13,842 bases of DNA. Origin: Alphaproteobacteria bacterium (GTDB taxonomy: Bacteria > Pseudomonadota > Alphaproteobacteria > Rhodobacterales > Rhodobacteraceae). The notes under the pieces are model-generated. The model worked only from the letters and a program-made list of their open reading frames with translations. It searched no databases and had not been told where the DNA came from. The translations under genes were made by a program, and so were the position numbers. The stretch lies in NCBI GenBank assembly GCA_013151535.1, contig JAADIC010000056.1, positions 1 to 13,842 of the forward strand. The letters are read 5' to 3'. Of the stretch, positions 1-6,571 are shown piece after piece (position 1 is the first letter of the stretch; the number at the start of each line of letters is the position of its first letter).

Positions 1-560
1 ATTTCGCGCCGCATAATCCGGATTATGTCGATCTGACCGCCCAGTCTAATTACGATCCTGAACTGGCCAAGAAACTGCTGGCCGAGGCGGGTTTCCCTGA
101 TGGCTTCACCACCACGCTGAAGCTGCCGCCACCATCCTATGCGCGTCGCGGGGGCGAGATCATCGCTGCCCAACTGCGGGCTGTCGGCATCAAGACCGAA
201 ATCAGCAATCTGGAATGGGCCCAATGGCTGGAGCAGGTGTTCAAGGGCAAGGATTACGGCTTGACCATCGTCAGCCATACCGAGCCTGCGGATATCAACA
301 TCTATGCGCGGCCGGATTATTACTTCCAGTATGACAGCCCGGCATTCCAGCAGTTGATGGTCGATTTGAACAACGCCACCGATCCGGCTGAACGCACCGC
401 CATCAATCAGGCGGCGCAACGGATGATCGCGGATGATTATGTGAACGGCTATCTGTTCCAGCTTGCGGCGATCACGGTCGCCAATGCCAAGATCAACGGG
501 TTGTGGAAGAACGCGCCGACACAGGCGAATGATCTGACGGGCGTAAGCTGGTCTGACTAA
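1..560 (+). CDS. ABC transporter substrate-binding protein, family 5 (peptide/opine/nickel type), C-terminal part
   Basis: This is the last 185 or so codons of a periplasmic solute-binding protein; the start lies left of the window. The reading frame begins with the codon at position 3 and is open to the TAA at 558-560. The stretch YDPELAKKLLAEAGFPDGF is the hallmark of SBP family 5 (DppA/OppA-like): the helix that presents a lysine-rich face, followed by the AGFPDG turn. Further on, a domain-closing segment (AAQLRAVGIKTEI, then EWAQWLEQV) and a C-terminal helix bundle with many Ala/Asn fit the same fold. Family members deliver peptides, opines, nickel or similar solutes to a DppB/DppC-type permease. 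Such permeases and their ATPase lie 4.2 kb downstream on the same strand (4806-8148), so this may be their binding protein, but a terminator and opposite-strand genes separate them. The family is clear; the substrate cannot be read from this part. Confidence 0.9.
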   Translation, partial: FAPHNPDYVDLTAQSNYDPELAKKLLAEAGFPDGFTTTLKLPPPSYARRGGEIIAAQLRAVGIKTEISNLEWAQWLEQVFKGKDYGLTIVSHTEPADINIYARPDYYFQYDSPAFQQLMVDLNNATDPAERTAINQAAQRMIADDYVNGYLFQLAAITVANAKINGLWKNAPTQANDLTGVSWSD

Positions 561-589
561 GACGTCTGTTATTTGGTATGATTCTATGC

Positions 590-623
590 AACCCTCCGGC
601 CAGTTCGGGGGGTTGTTGTTTTT
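590..623 (+). terminator. Rho-independent terminator after the binding-protein gene
   Basis: The arms AACCCTCCG (590-598) and CGGGGGGTT (606-614) pair over 9 bp with one G-T wobble around a 7-nt loop. The stem is followed by the T-rich run GTTGTTTTT ending at 623. It begins 30 nt after the stop codon of the binding-protein gene and ends 13 nt before the next ATG, so it separates that gene from the DUF1444 gene. Confidence 0.85.
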
Positions 624-635
624 AGGATAAGTGAC

Positions 636-1475
636 ATGAGACTCTATGCATTGCTTGTCGCGTTTGTTCTTTTCGCAGCCAGCACGTTCGCTGTCGAGAA
701 ACCGTCGACTATTGCCGACACGCTGGCGCTTATGGCCGAGGCTTTGCGGGCGTCTGACAATGTGGCAAGCCTTGAAATTGACAAGGTGGAAAACTCCCTC
801 GAAGTTACCGGTATGGACGGAAATACTATTTTGCTTTTCGCCGGAAATCTGCACCTGCTGTTGAGATCCCTCGAAACTGCGCAAGAGCGTGAGGAAGCAC
901 TTTCAGGTCATATCACTGGGGCACTTTTATCCCTTGAGCGCGGCAATCAAAGCTTCACGCGAGACGATTTGGGCAAAGTATTCCCCATTGTTCGCAACAG
1001 AAATTTCGAGATTGAATTGGGTTTTGAACTGATCGCAATTCCATTCGCAGGCGAATTGGCAGTGTTCTATGTGCAAGATCTTGGCTCGACCGTGAATTAT
1101 CTGACGGTCAAGGGAATTGCCAAGGCAGGTGTCAGCAAGAAAGAAATTGAAGCTGCCGCCACCCGAAATGTCGATCAACTGTTGCCGGAATTGACCGTCG
1201 ACGGGCAGGAAGTATATTTTCTAGTGCTCGACGGGTTTTATGAAACTTCGTTTTTGATGATGGAGGATTATTGGACAAGCGCCTCCCAACAGCTTGGCCC
1301 AATTGCCATGATCGTCCCCAATCGCGACTTGGTTGTGTTTGCGCCTGCCGATGACGCGCAACTGGTTCAGTTTCTTAGGAACACGGCCAAGACATATTCA
1401 AACGAACTGCCTTGGCCGGTTTCGGATCAAGTCTTTTACTGGAAAGATGAGGGGCCGTGGTCGACCAAGCCTTAG
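636..1475 (+). CDS. Exported DUF1444 (YtpQ-like) family protein
   Basis: A 279-residue protein with a probable signal peptide: MRLY, a hydrophobic core to about residue 16, and an AxA-like site near STFA (16-19). Residues about 100-265 resemble the DUF1444/YtpQ family. The order of elements fits: a KVFPIVR segment, then an ELAVFYVQD strand, the STVNYLTVKGIAKAGVSKKEIEAAA segment, VYFLVLDGFYETSFLMMEDYW, and IAMIVPNRDLVVFAP. The family has no established biochemical role; members are usually cytoplasmic, so the leader is notable. The ATG at 636 is preceded by a modest AGGA about nine bases upstream. Base composition differs from the neighbours: three 60-base lines counted by eye gave 35, 26 and 27 G/C, against 47 of 60 in a line of the aldehyde dehydrogenase gene. 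The stop overlaps the stop of the opposite-strand membrane protein gene (TTAG, 1472-1475). Family call moderately sure; function unknown. Confidence 0.75.
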   Translation: MRLYALLVAFVLFAASTFAVEKPSTIADTLALMAEALRASDNVASLEIDKVENSLEVTGMDGNTILLFAGNLHLLLRSLETAQEREEALSGHITGALLSLERGNQSFTRDDLGKVFPIVRNRNFEIELGFELIAIPFAGELAVFYVQDLGSTVNYLTVKGIAKAGVSKKEIEAAATRNVDQLLPELTVDGQEVYFLVLDGFYETSFLMMEDYWTSASQQLGPIAMIVPNRDLVVFAPADDAQLVQFLRNTAKTYSNELPWPVSDQVFYWKDEGPWSTKP

Positions 1476-1864
1476 CCAATCCAGCCCAATCGTTGCGCCC
1501 AACGTGCATAAAAAATTAGGCCCAGTGTTATCAAAATCGACGCCGCAATTCCGATCACCGCGCTTTGAAACGAAAACACAGTCGTTCCAAGCACGATAGT
1601 GCCGATAAGCGAGACAACGAGAATGGGCACAGAGGATGATTTTCGCCTCAACAATTGTACGCAACCCAACGTGCCACCGACAACCGCCACAACGAATGCG
1701 ATTGTCGCCCAGACTGGGCGCGCGGCCACCAAGGCTTGATATTCTGCGGGCATATTGGCAAGGCTATCGCCATTCATTTGCATGACCAGATTCATCAGGC
1801 CCATGGCGTTCCAGAACAGGCCAAGCCAGCCTATCAGCCAGAAGCTCCAGTGCGGTTTGCTCAT
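1472..1864 (-). CDS. Small four-helix inner-membrane protein, function unknown
   Basis: About 130 residues with four hydrophobic segments: roughly residues 7-27 (WSFWLIGWLGLFWNAMGLMN), 51-71 (ATIAFVVAVVGGTLGCVQLL), 78-96 (VPILVVSLIGTIVLGTTVF) and 101-120. The loop between helices 1 and 2 carries MQMNGDSLANMPAEYQALVAARP, a layout seen in small roseobacter membrane proteins of unknown role. Two starts are possible. The upstream ATG at 1870 overlaps the SRPBCC stop as ATGA, but AGAAGG abuts it with no spacing. The ATG at 1864 has the same AGAAGG six bases upstream and is preferred. It follows the ArsR and SRPBCC genes directly and is probably the last gene of that transcript. It ends tail to tail with the DUF1444 gene. 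A role in the membrane alongside the SRPBCC protein is only a guess from position. Confidence 0.8.
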   Translation of the reverse strand: MSKPHWSFWLIGWLGLFWNAMGLMNLVMQMNGDSLANMPAEYQALVAARPVWATIAFVVAVVGGTLGCVQLLRRKSSSVPILVVSLIGTIVLGTTVFSFQSAVIGIAASILITLGLIFYARWAQRLGWIG

Positions 1865-1866
1865 GG

Positions 1867-2367
1867 TCATCCTTCTGCCTGCAACTCGGCCAACATCTCA
1901 TCAATAATTGCATAACCGCTGCCCCAGCCTTTGGACATACCTGCCATCATCTGGGTGAAGCAGGCGACCTCTGCTTCGCTGGCGTTCATCGGCAGTTGGG
2001 TCAGGCACACATTTGTCTCGCCTCCTTCATCCGTAAACGTCACCGTGGTCAGAAGGGTTTTCGGCCAGTCCGGCATGCGGGCGTTGGATACGATGTTCCA
2101 GTTGGCATCAGCCGAGGAATGGTGCCAGACCAGACGGTTTTCGGGCGTCACCTCCTGAAAATCCATGCGGCTGAAATCGGCGACCTCGCCCCAGCGCATT
2201 TCGTTCAGCCATGCCCCGCCCGGTTTCAGATCGAAGCGATGGATGATGGTTTCCACCCCCGGGCCGTACCAGCGGGCCAGCAATTCCGGGTCGGTCCATG
2301 TGCGCCAAACCACGCTGCGCGGTGCCTTGAAAATCCGGTCCAATCTGTATTCGCCTTTATCACTCAT
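1867..2367 (-). CDS. SRPBCC/AHSA1 family protein (Bet v 1-like fold)
   Basis: A 166-residue protein with the START/Bet v 1-like pattern of the AHSA1 family: an N-terminal strand LDRIFKAPRSVVWRTWTDPELLARWYGPG (residues 9-37), a central FDLKPGGAWLNEM segment, the MDFQEVTPENRLVW strand, and a long C-terminal helix with MSKGWGSGYAIIDEMLAEL. Such proteins form a hydrophobic cavity; bacterial members next to ArsR genes are common, but their ligands are mostly unknown. The longest frame opens with a GTG at 2376. I prefer the ATG at 2367 because AGAGGG lies eight bases upstream of it, and the GTG would have no spacing. It overlaps the end of the ArsR frame by 8 bp and is followed by the small membrane protein gene, so translation is probably coupled through the three genes. 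Confidence 0.88.
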   Translation of the reverse strand: MSDKGEYRLDRIFKAPRSVVWRTWTDPELLARWYGPGVETIIHRFDLKPGGAWLNEMRWGEVADFSRMDFQEVTPENRLVWHHSSADANWNIVSNARMPDWPKTLLTTVTFTDEGGETNVCLTQLPMNASEAEVACFTQMMAGMSKGWGSGYAIIDEMLAELQAEG

Positions 2368-2725
2368 CTTTTTCACCCTCTGTTGATGTCATGGTAAGAA
2401 GAACCGTGTCGAGCTGTTGAAAGCTCGTTCCCCAAAATGCCTCGAACTCTTTCAGCCACGCCACGGCGGCGGCCATCTTGTCCGCTTTCAGGCGGGCGGG
2501 GCGGCGTTGTTCATCGATGCCCCGCTCGATCAATCCGGCGCGCTCCAGTACTTTCAGATGCCGTGACACTGCCGGTTGGCTGATCGCAAAAGGTTGCGCG
2601 ATTTCGTTGACCGAGGCTTTGCCGTCCGCCAATCGAGACAGGATCGCGCGACGGGTCGGATCGGCAAGCGCCGCGAATATGGCGTCGAGATTGGCAGGTG
2701 ATTGGATATAACCTAACTGTTCCAT
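2360..2725 (-). CDS. ArsR/SmtB-family winged-helix repressor (internal start)
   Basis: A 121-residue regulator if translated from the ATG at 2725. Residues 12-70 form the ArsR winged helix: LDAIFAALADPTRRAILSRLADG, then SVNEIAQPFAISQPAVSRHLKVLERAGLIER, with the recognition helix around residues 46-60. There is no CxC metal site and no cysteine at all, so it belongs to the non-metal group that is often paired with SRPBCC/AHSA1 genes. No Shine-Dalgarno is visible before the ATG. Instead the ATG sits at the centre of a long inverted repeat, and a TTGACA box lies 30-35 bases upstream, suggesting a short-leader or leaderless self-repressed transcript. The same frame is open upstream into the DUF1194 gene, so a fused product is also encoded. 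Its own start is supported by the family's usual length of about 100-120 residues. Confidence 0.85.
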   Translation of the reverse strand: MEQLGYIQSPANLDAIFAALADPTRRAILSRLADGKASVNEIAQPFAISQPAVSRHLKVLERAGLIERGIDEQRRPARLKADKMAAAVAWLKEFEAFWGTSFQQLDTVLLTMTSTEGEKDE

Positions 2726-3478
2726 AACAGGTAAGTTATACGAAAGGCTGGGCTTGTCAATCGGCTGGGGCGCGGCGCTATTCTGTGACATCACCAGCCC
2801 CAGAATTTCGCGCACCAGTTTCAGGCGAATGGCGGCGGCGAAATCATCAAAGCTGTCGATCACCATGACGAAGGCACCGGGGCCGCCGATCACCTCGCGC
2901 TCAAAATGTTCGACGATGATGTCGTCAGCCAGCGATCCCAGATCAACCTCATCCGTCAGGATCACCAGACCGTTGATGTTTATGCCACGCCGAATGGCCA
3001 GATCACGCCACGGGCCGGGCGGGCCGGCGCTGGCCGTGCCGTCGCCGGACACATCGATAACCAGTCGGGGGGCCGAAAAACCGTTGTGCTCAAACCCGGC
3101 GATTGAAAACTCCAGCGCACCGGCAATATCGGTGAAGCCCTGCATCAGGCGCGGAGTTGCCAGAATTTGCGCCGAGAACCTCGCCGCACTGTTCGGCCCA
3201 CGCACCAGCGTCCAGTCGACCGAGCTTGCCTGCTGCCCAACCCCGGCCCATTGCACCACCTGAACCGCAATGCCGCGATCCCCGATCAGGCGGATGGCGG
3301 CCAAAACATCGGGATGCAGAAAGGCGGCGGCAAGCCCCCGACGCTGCAACTCGAACTCGGATGCGTCGACCGAGGTTGAGCTGTCAATCGCCAGCACAAG
3401 CTCCAGATCGACCTGCTGTTGGGCAAGGGCAAACGTCGGCGACAGGCAGACAAGGACTATTGCCCAAAGCCGTTTCAT
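2360..3478 (-). CDS. DUF1194 (VWFA) exported protein in-frame with the ArsR regulator
   Basis: This 372-codon frame joins two unrelated modules. Residues 1-19 are a signal peptide (MKRLWAIVLV core, ending FALA). Residues 22-226 are a DUF1194 von Willebrand A domain with a metal-ion (MIDAS) motif: D32-x-S34-x-S36 in AIDSSTS, T116 in GFTDIAGAL, and the IDVSGDG motif at 141-147, then EREVIGGPGAFV. DUF1194 proteins normally end close after the LKLVREIL helix (220-226). Here a linker of about 25 residues follows, rich in Ser, Pro and Asn, and then at residue 252 the complete ArsR protein. No stop codon lies between them. The start overlaps the upstream FAD oxidoreductase stop as ATGA. A fused product would be sent to the periplasm, where a DNA-binding domain has no use, so I infer a lost DUF1194 stop codon with the regulator also made from its own start. 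The role of DUF1194 is unknown. Confidence 0.8.
   Translation of the reverse strand: MKRLWAIVLVCLSPTFALAQQQVDLELVLAIDSSTSVDASEFELQRRGLAAAFLHPDVLAAIRLIGDRGIAVQVVQWAGVGQQASSVDWTLVRGPNSAARFSAQILATPRLMQGFTDIAGALEFSIAGFEHNGFSAPRLVIDVSGDGTASAGPPGPWRDLAIRRGININGLVILTDEVDLGSLADDIIVEHFEREVIGGPGAFVMVIDSFDDFAAAIRLKLVREILGLVMSQNSAAPQPIDKPSLSYNLPVMEQLGYIQSPANLDAIFAALADPTRRAILSRLADGKASVNEIAQPFAISQPAVSRHLKVLERAGLIERGIDEQRRPARLKADKMAAAVAWLKEFEAFWGTSFQQLDTVLLTMTSTEGEKDE
2707..2740. promoter_or_regulatory. Operator: 15-bp-arm inverted repeat centred on the ArsR start codon
   Basis: Read on the minus strand, TATAACTTACCTGTT and AACAGTTAGGTTATA flank the four bases ATGG, which contain the ArsR start codon. The arms match at 13 of 15 positions. 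ArsR-family repressors bind imperfect inverted repeats of this size, usually over their own promoter, so this is the probable autoregulatory site. It lies within the coding frame of the upstream DUF1194 gene. Confidence 0.7.
2733..2760 (-). promoter_or_regulatory. Candidate ArsR promoter inside the DUF1194 frame
   Basis: A perfect TTGACA -35 hexamer lies on the minus strand at 2760-2755. Two -10 choices follow: TATAAC (2740-2735) after a short 14-bp spacer, or TAACTT (2738-2733) after 16 bp. The second would start transcripts at about 2726-2725, on the ArsR ATG itself. The -10 lies within the operator, so repressor binding would block polymerase. The -35 is strong; the -10 assignment is uncertain. 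Confidence 0.5.
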
Positions 3479-4635
3479 CCGCCAAACCCCGCCAGCCTGT
3501 GCAGCCCGAACGGCGCCAGTTCATCGGGCACCTGACCCGTGTCAACCAGTTGCGCCATCAAATTGCCCAGAACCGGCGCAAGCGTCACGCCGCTGTGGGT
3601 GGCGATCAGGAACAGGCCGTCCGCGCCGGGAACAGCGCCAGCAATCGACATCCCGTCCTCGGGATAGGCGCGAATGCCGATGGACAGGGTGCAGTCATTC
3701 AGGCAATCAGCCCCCGCAAAGCCGGGTATAAATTCCTGCATCCGTGTCAGCAGCCCCGAGGCCAGATGGTGCAGGTGCCCGGGTGTCTGATCCTCGATTA
3801 TCCTGCCGTCCACATCATCAGACGCGATGCGCAAGCCGCCGTTGAAATCGGGAAAGAAATGAAACTCGCCGCCCAGATCGGTGTAAACCAGATGCCGCAC
3901 CAGATTTTTGGCCACAGGCGGGGTGGTGACCAGAAGCCCGGGTACTTTGTTGATTGGAAACTTGGCGAAACCGTCAAAACCGGTCAGAGCGGCCAGCGTT
4001 TGAGGCGTATCCGGGCCGGTCGCCAGCACCACGCGCGGGGCACGCAAATTGCCCTGATCTGTGCGCAGGCCCTGCACCTTGCCGTTGTCATCGGCCAGCA
4101 GTTCAAGTGCGGCGCAGTTTTCAAAGATCTCTCCGCCAAGGTTTTTCAGGCGTGCTGCCATAAAACCCGCGAAATGTGGCGCGTTGAGGAATTTATCGTC
4201 AGGTGTCAGTAAACCGGCGTGGTCATCGGCAAAATCGATATTCGGCTCAAGGTGGCGCAAATCGTCGACCTCAAGCCAGCGCGCGGTATAGCCAAGGTCG
4301 TTCAGGCGTTTCGCGGTTTGCTGCGCGTTATCGTAAGTCGTGGGTGAGGACGTGCGAACAAGCTCGATCGCCCCGGCCGGATTGAGACCGATCCGCTCCG
4401 CGCCAAACTGCTTGGCCAGATCGTGATACATCGCCACCCCGCGCGCGTTCAGGTGGTGATAAGCCTCGTTCGTGGTTTTGGTGCTGGCATTGACCCAACT
4501 AAAATTGTGCGCCGAGGTGCCGCTGGCCAAGCCGCGCCTTTCCAGCAGGCAGGTTTTCAGGCCGCGTTCCGCCAGATATGCGGCGTGGGTCACACCGATG
4601 ATACCACCACCGACCACAAGAACGTCGAACTGCAT
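3475..4635 (-). CDS. FAD-dependent amine/D-amino-acid oxidoreductase (DadA/DAO family)
   Basis: A 386-residue flavoprotein of the DAO family. The N-terminal Rossmann motif is VVGGGIIG (residues 7-14), with E32 at the end of strand 2 (CLLER) to hold the FAD ribose. SGTSAHNFSWVNAST follows, as in DadA-like and glycine-oxidase-like enzymes. The middle holds LEVDDLRHLEPNI, the C-terminal part IGIRAYPEDGMSIAGAVPGADGLFLIATHSGVTLAPVLGNLMAQLV, the second flavin-contact region. These enzymes oxidise amino acids or secondary amines to imines or oxo acids, passing electrons to the respiratory chain or oxygen. The ATG at 4635 has AAAAGGG with good spacing. The stop overlaps the DUF1194 start (ATGA, 3475-3478). 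A Dpp/Opp-type importer is divergent from it, suggesting that its substrate is taken up by that system. The exact substrate cannot be told. Confidence 0.88.
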   Translation of the reverse strand: MQFDVLVVGGGIIGVTHAAYLAERGLKTCLLERRGLASGTSAHNFSWVNASTKTTNEAYHHLNARGVAMYHDLAKQFGAERIGLNPAGAIELVRTSSPTTYDNAQQTAKRLNDLGYTARWLEVDDLRHLEPNIDFADDHAGLLTPDDKFLNAPHFAGFMAARLKNLGGEIFENCAALELLADDNGKVQGLRTDQGNLRAPRVVLATGPDTPQTLAALTGFDGFAKFPINKVPGLLVTTPPVAKNLVRHLVYTDLGGEFHFFPDFNGGLRIASDDVDGRIIEDQTPGHLHHLASGLLTRMQEFIPGFAGADCLNDCTLSIGIRAYPEDGMSIAGAVPGADGLFLIATHSGVTLAPVLGNLMAQLVDTGQVPDELAPFGLHRLAGFGG

Positions 4636-4730
4636 AGCGTGCCCTTTTCCGGATCAAGACCTGCCAATCCTGCACCGGTAATTCAATGGTGGTCAAATGC
4701 AAATCACGCGCTTTTCGGACTGAAGTGACC

Positions 4731-4760
4731 TTGAGTCGGCGACCTCGTGATCGGTAAAAG
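4731..4760 (+). promoter_or_regulatory. Candidate promoter for the importer operon
   Basis: TTGAGT (4731-4736) and TAAAAG (4755-4760) are separated by 18 bp; each matches four of six consensus bases. They lie in the 170-bp gap between the divergent oxidoreductase and permease genes, about 45 bases before the permease ATG. I see no convincing counterpart for the oxidoreductase on the other strand, and no clear operator dyad. Confidence 0.35.
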
Positions 4761-4805
4761 TGTTTCCACTAGACCTGCCGCAAATCCCTCACTACGCTTG
4801 GCTTC

Positions 4806-5750
4806 ATGCTTCGTTTTGCCTCCATCCGACTGGTTTCCCTGAGCCTCAGCCTGCTGGCCGCCAGCATCGTGATTTTCGCGGTGGTCGAGGTGATCCCGGG
4901 TGACCCGGCCTCGTATATGCTGGGGATGAATGCGCAAGAAGACACGGTTGCTGCTTTGCGCGAACAGCTTGGCTTGGAAGGCTCGATTGTTACGCGGTAT
5001 TTCACTTGGGTGACGGGGATGTTGCAGGGCGATTTCGGCACGTCTTACACCTACCGCGTGCCGGTGAGCGAGCTGATCCTTGCCCGCATCTGGATCAGCC
5101 TGCCGCTGGCGGTATATGCGCTGGCCCTGTCCACGATCATTGCGTTTCCGGTGGGTTTGATTGCGGCGGCGCAGCGCGGCAAAGCGACCGATACGGGTAT
5201 CATGGCGGCCACGCAGCTTGGCGTTGCGGTGCCGAATTTCTGGTTTGCGATGTTTCTGGTGGTGATCTTCGCCATCAAGCTCAGATGGTTTTCCGCCGGC
5301 GGGTTTCCGGGCTGGGACGAGGGGTTCTGGCTGTCGATCAAATCCCTGACCCTGCCGGCGATTGCGCTGGCATTACCGCAGGCCTCCATTCTGGCGCGGA
5401 TCATGCGCTCCAGCATTCTGGACACGCTCGATCAGGATTATATCCGCACCGCGCGCGCCAAGGGGCTGACCCGTCGTCAGGCCATCACGCGCCATGCTTT
5501 GCGCAACGCGATGATCCCGGTTCTGACCATCATCGGCATGCAATTTTCGTTCCTGCTGGCGGGTGCGATCATTATCGAGAACGTGTTTTTCCTGCCCGGT
5601 TTGGGGCGGTTGATCTTTCAGGGCATCACCCAGCGCGACCTGATCGTGGTGGAAAGCGTGGTCATGCTGCTGGTGTTCGCGGTGATTACGGTCACATTTC
5701 TGGTCGATCTGGCTTATGCCGCAGTTGATCCCAGATTGCGCAGGCGTTGA
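4806..5750 (+). CDS. Dipeptide/oligopeptide-type ABC transporter permease (DppB/OppB family)
   Basis: A 314-residue inner-membrane protein of the usual DppB length. The N-terminal helix (SLSLSLLAASIVIFAVVEVIPGDPASYMLG) ends in the PGDP motif typical of DppB-like permeases, followed by the LREQLGLEGSIVTRYFTWVTGMLQGDFGTSY periplasmic segment. The cytoplasmic EAA loop is at DYIRTARAKGLTRRQAITRHALRNAMIPVLT and contacts the ATPase. Further helices include FSFLLAGAIIIENVFFLPGLGRL and the C-terminal VVMLLVFAVITVTFLVDLAYAAVDPRLR. It forms a heterodimer with the next gene product. No good Shine-Dalgarno precedes the ATG. The stop overlaps the next start as TGATG. Substrate unknown; peptides, opines, glutathione-like compounds or nickel are all possible for the family. 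Confidence 0.93.
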   Translation: MLRFASIRLVSLSLSLLAASIVIFAVVEVIPGDPASYMLGMNAQEDTVAALREQLGLEGSIVTRYFTWVTGMLQGDFGTSYTYRVPVSELILARIWISLPLAVYALALSTIIAFPVGLIAAAQRGKATDTGIMAATQLGVAVPNFWFAMFLVVIFAIKLRWFSAGGFPGWDEGFWLSIKSLTLPAIALALPQASILARIMRSSILDTLDQDYIRTARAKGLTRRQAITRHALRNAMIPVLTIIGMQFSFLLAGAIIIENVFFLPGLGRLIFQGITQRDLIVVESVVMLLVFAVITVTFLVDLAYAAVDPRLRRR

Positions 5751-6571
5751 TGAGATTGCCGCGCACATTGATCCTTGGCGGCGGGTTGTTCGCCGTGTTT
5801 CTGGCGGCGGCGCTGGTATCGTTTCTGTGGACGCCATTTGACGTTGAAATCCTGAATATCCCCTCCAAGCTGCAAAAACCGAACGCGGTGTTCTGGCTTG
5901 GATCGGACCATCTGGGGCGCGATATATTGTCGATGCTGATGGTCGGCGCGCGCACCTCGATTGCGGTGGCGATTGTGGCGGTGGGCATCGGCATTGGGCT
6001 GGGCCTGCCGCTGGGGCTTTGGGCGGCAGCCAATCATGGGTCGTGGCTGGACGAGGTCATCATGCGCGGCAATGATCTGGTTTTCGCCTTTCCCAGCCTT
6101 GTGATTGCCATCCTGATTACCGCGGTGTTCGGCCCCTCGGCACTCAACGCGATCATCGCGATTGGCATCTTCAACATTCCGGTTTTCGCCCGCATATCGC
6201 GCGGCGCGGCGCTGTCGATCTGGACGCTGGATTATATCCTTGCGGCGCGGGTGGCGGGCAAGAATGCGGTTCGTATTTCTGTTGAGCATATCCTGCCCAA
6301 CATCGCCAACCTGTTGATCGTGCAGGGAACGATCCAGTTTTCGCTGGGTATTCTGGCCGAGGCGGCACTGTCCTATGTGGGCCTTGGGGCGCAGCCGCCG
6401 ACGCCAAGTTGGGGGCGGATGCTGGCCGATAGCCAAACCATGATCTCGTTCGCGCCGCATCTGGCGCTGTTTCCCGGCCTTGCCATTGTGTTCACGGTTC
6501 TGGGCCTGAACCTGATGGGTGACGGGCTGCGCGATATACTTGATCCGAAAATCCGCAGGTCACGCCGATGA
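5750..6571 (+). CDS. Dipeptide/oligopeptide-type ABC transporter permease (DppC/OppC family)
   Basis: A 273-residue partner permease. It shows the DppC pattern: an N-terminal helix, the FWLGSDHLGRDILSMLMVGARTSIAVAIVAV segment (GTDxxGRD-like motif), the EAA loop LDYILAARVAGKNAVRISVEHILPNIANLLIV, then LGILAEAALSYVGLGAQPPTPSWGRML and the C-terminal VFTVLGLNLMGDGLRDILDPK. All are standard for this family. A TTG at 5747 is in frame, but the ATG at 5750 sharing one base with the preceding stop (TGATG) is the likelier, translationally coupled start. The stop overlaps the ATPase start (ATGA). A nickel or peptide substrate cannot be distinguished here. Confidence 0.93.
   Translation: MRLPRTLILGGGLFAVFLAAALVSFLWTPFDVEILNIPSKLQKPNAVFWLGSDHLGRDILSMLMVGARTSIAVAIVAVGIGIGLGLPLGLWAAANHGSWLDEVIMRGNDLVFAFPSLVIAILITAVFGPSALNAIIAIGIFNIPVFARISRGAALSIWTLDYILAARVAGKNAVRISVEHILPNIANLLIVQGTIQFSLGILAEAALSYVGLGAQPPTPSWGRMLADSQTMISFAPHLALFPGLAIVFTVLGLNLMGDGLRDILDPKIRRSRR

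Noticed and set aside
3157..4212. A 351-codon plus-strand open frame opposite the FAD oxidoreductase and DUF1194 genes
   Set aside because: It is antisense to clear domain-bearing genes, has a low-complexity Arg/Gln/Pro-rich product without recognisable domains, and is typical of high-G+C shadow frames.
5714..6460. A 248-codon minus-strand open frame opposite the second permease gene
   Set aside because: The product is rich in Arg, Gln and His with no domain; the opposite strand carries a clear DppC-type gene.
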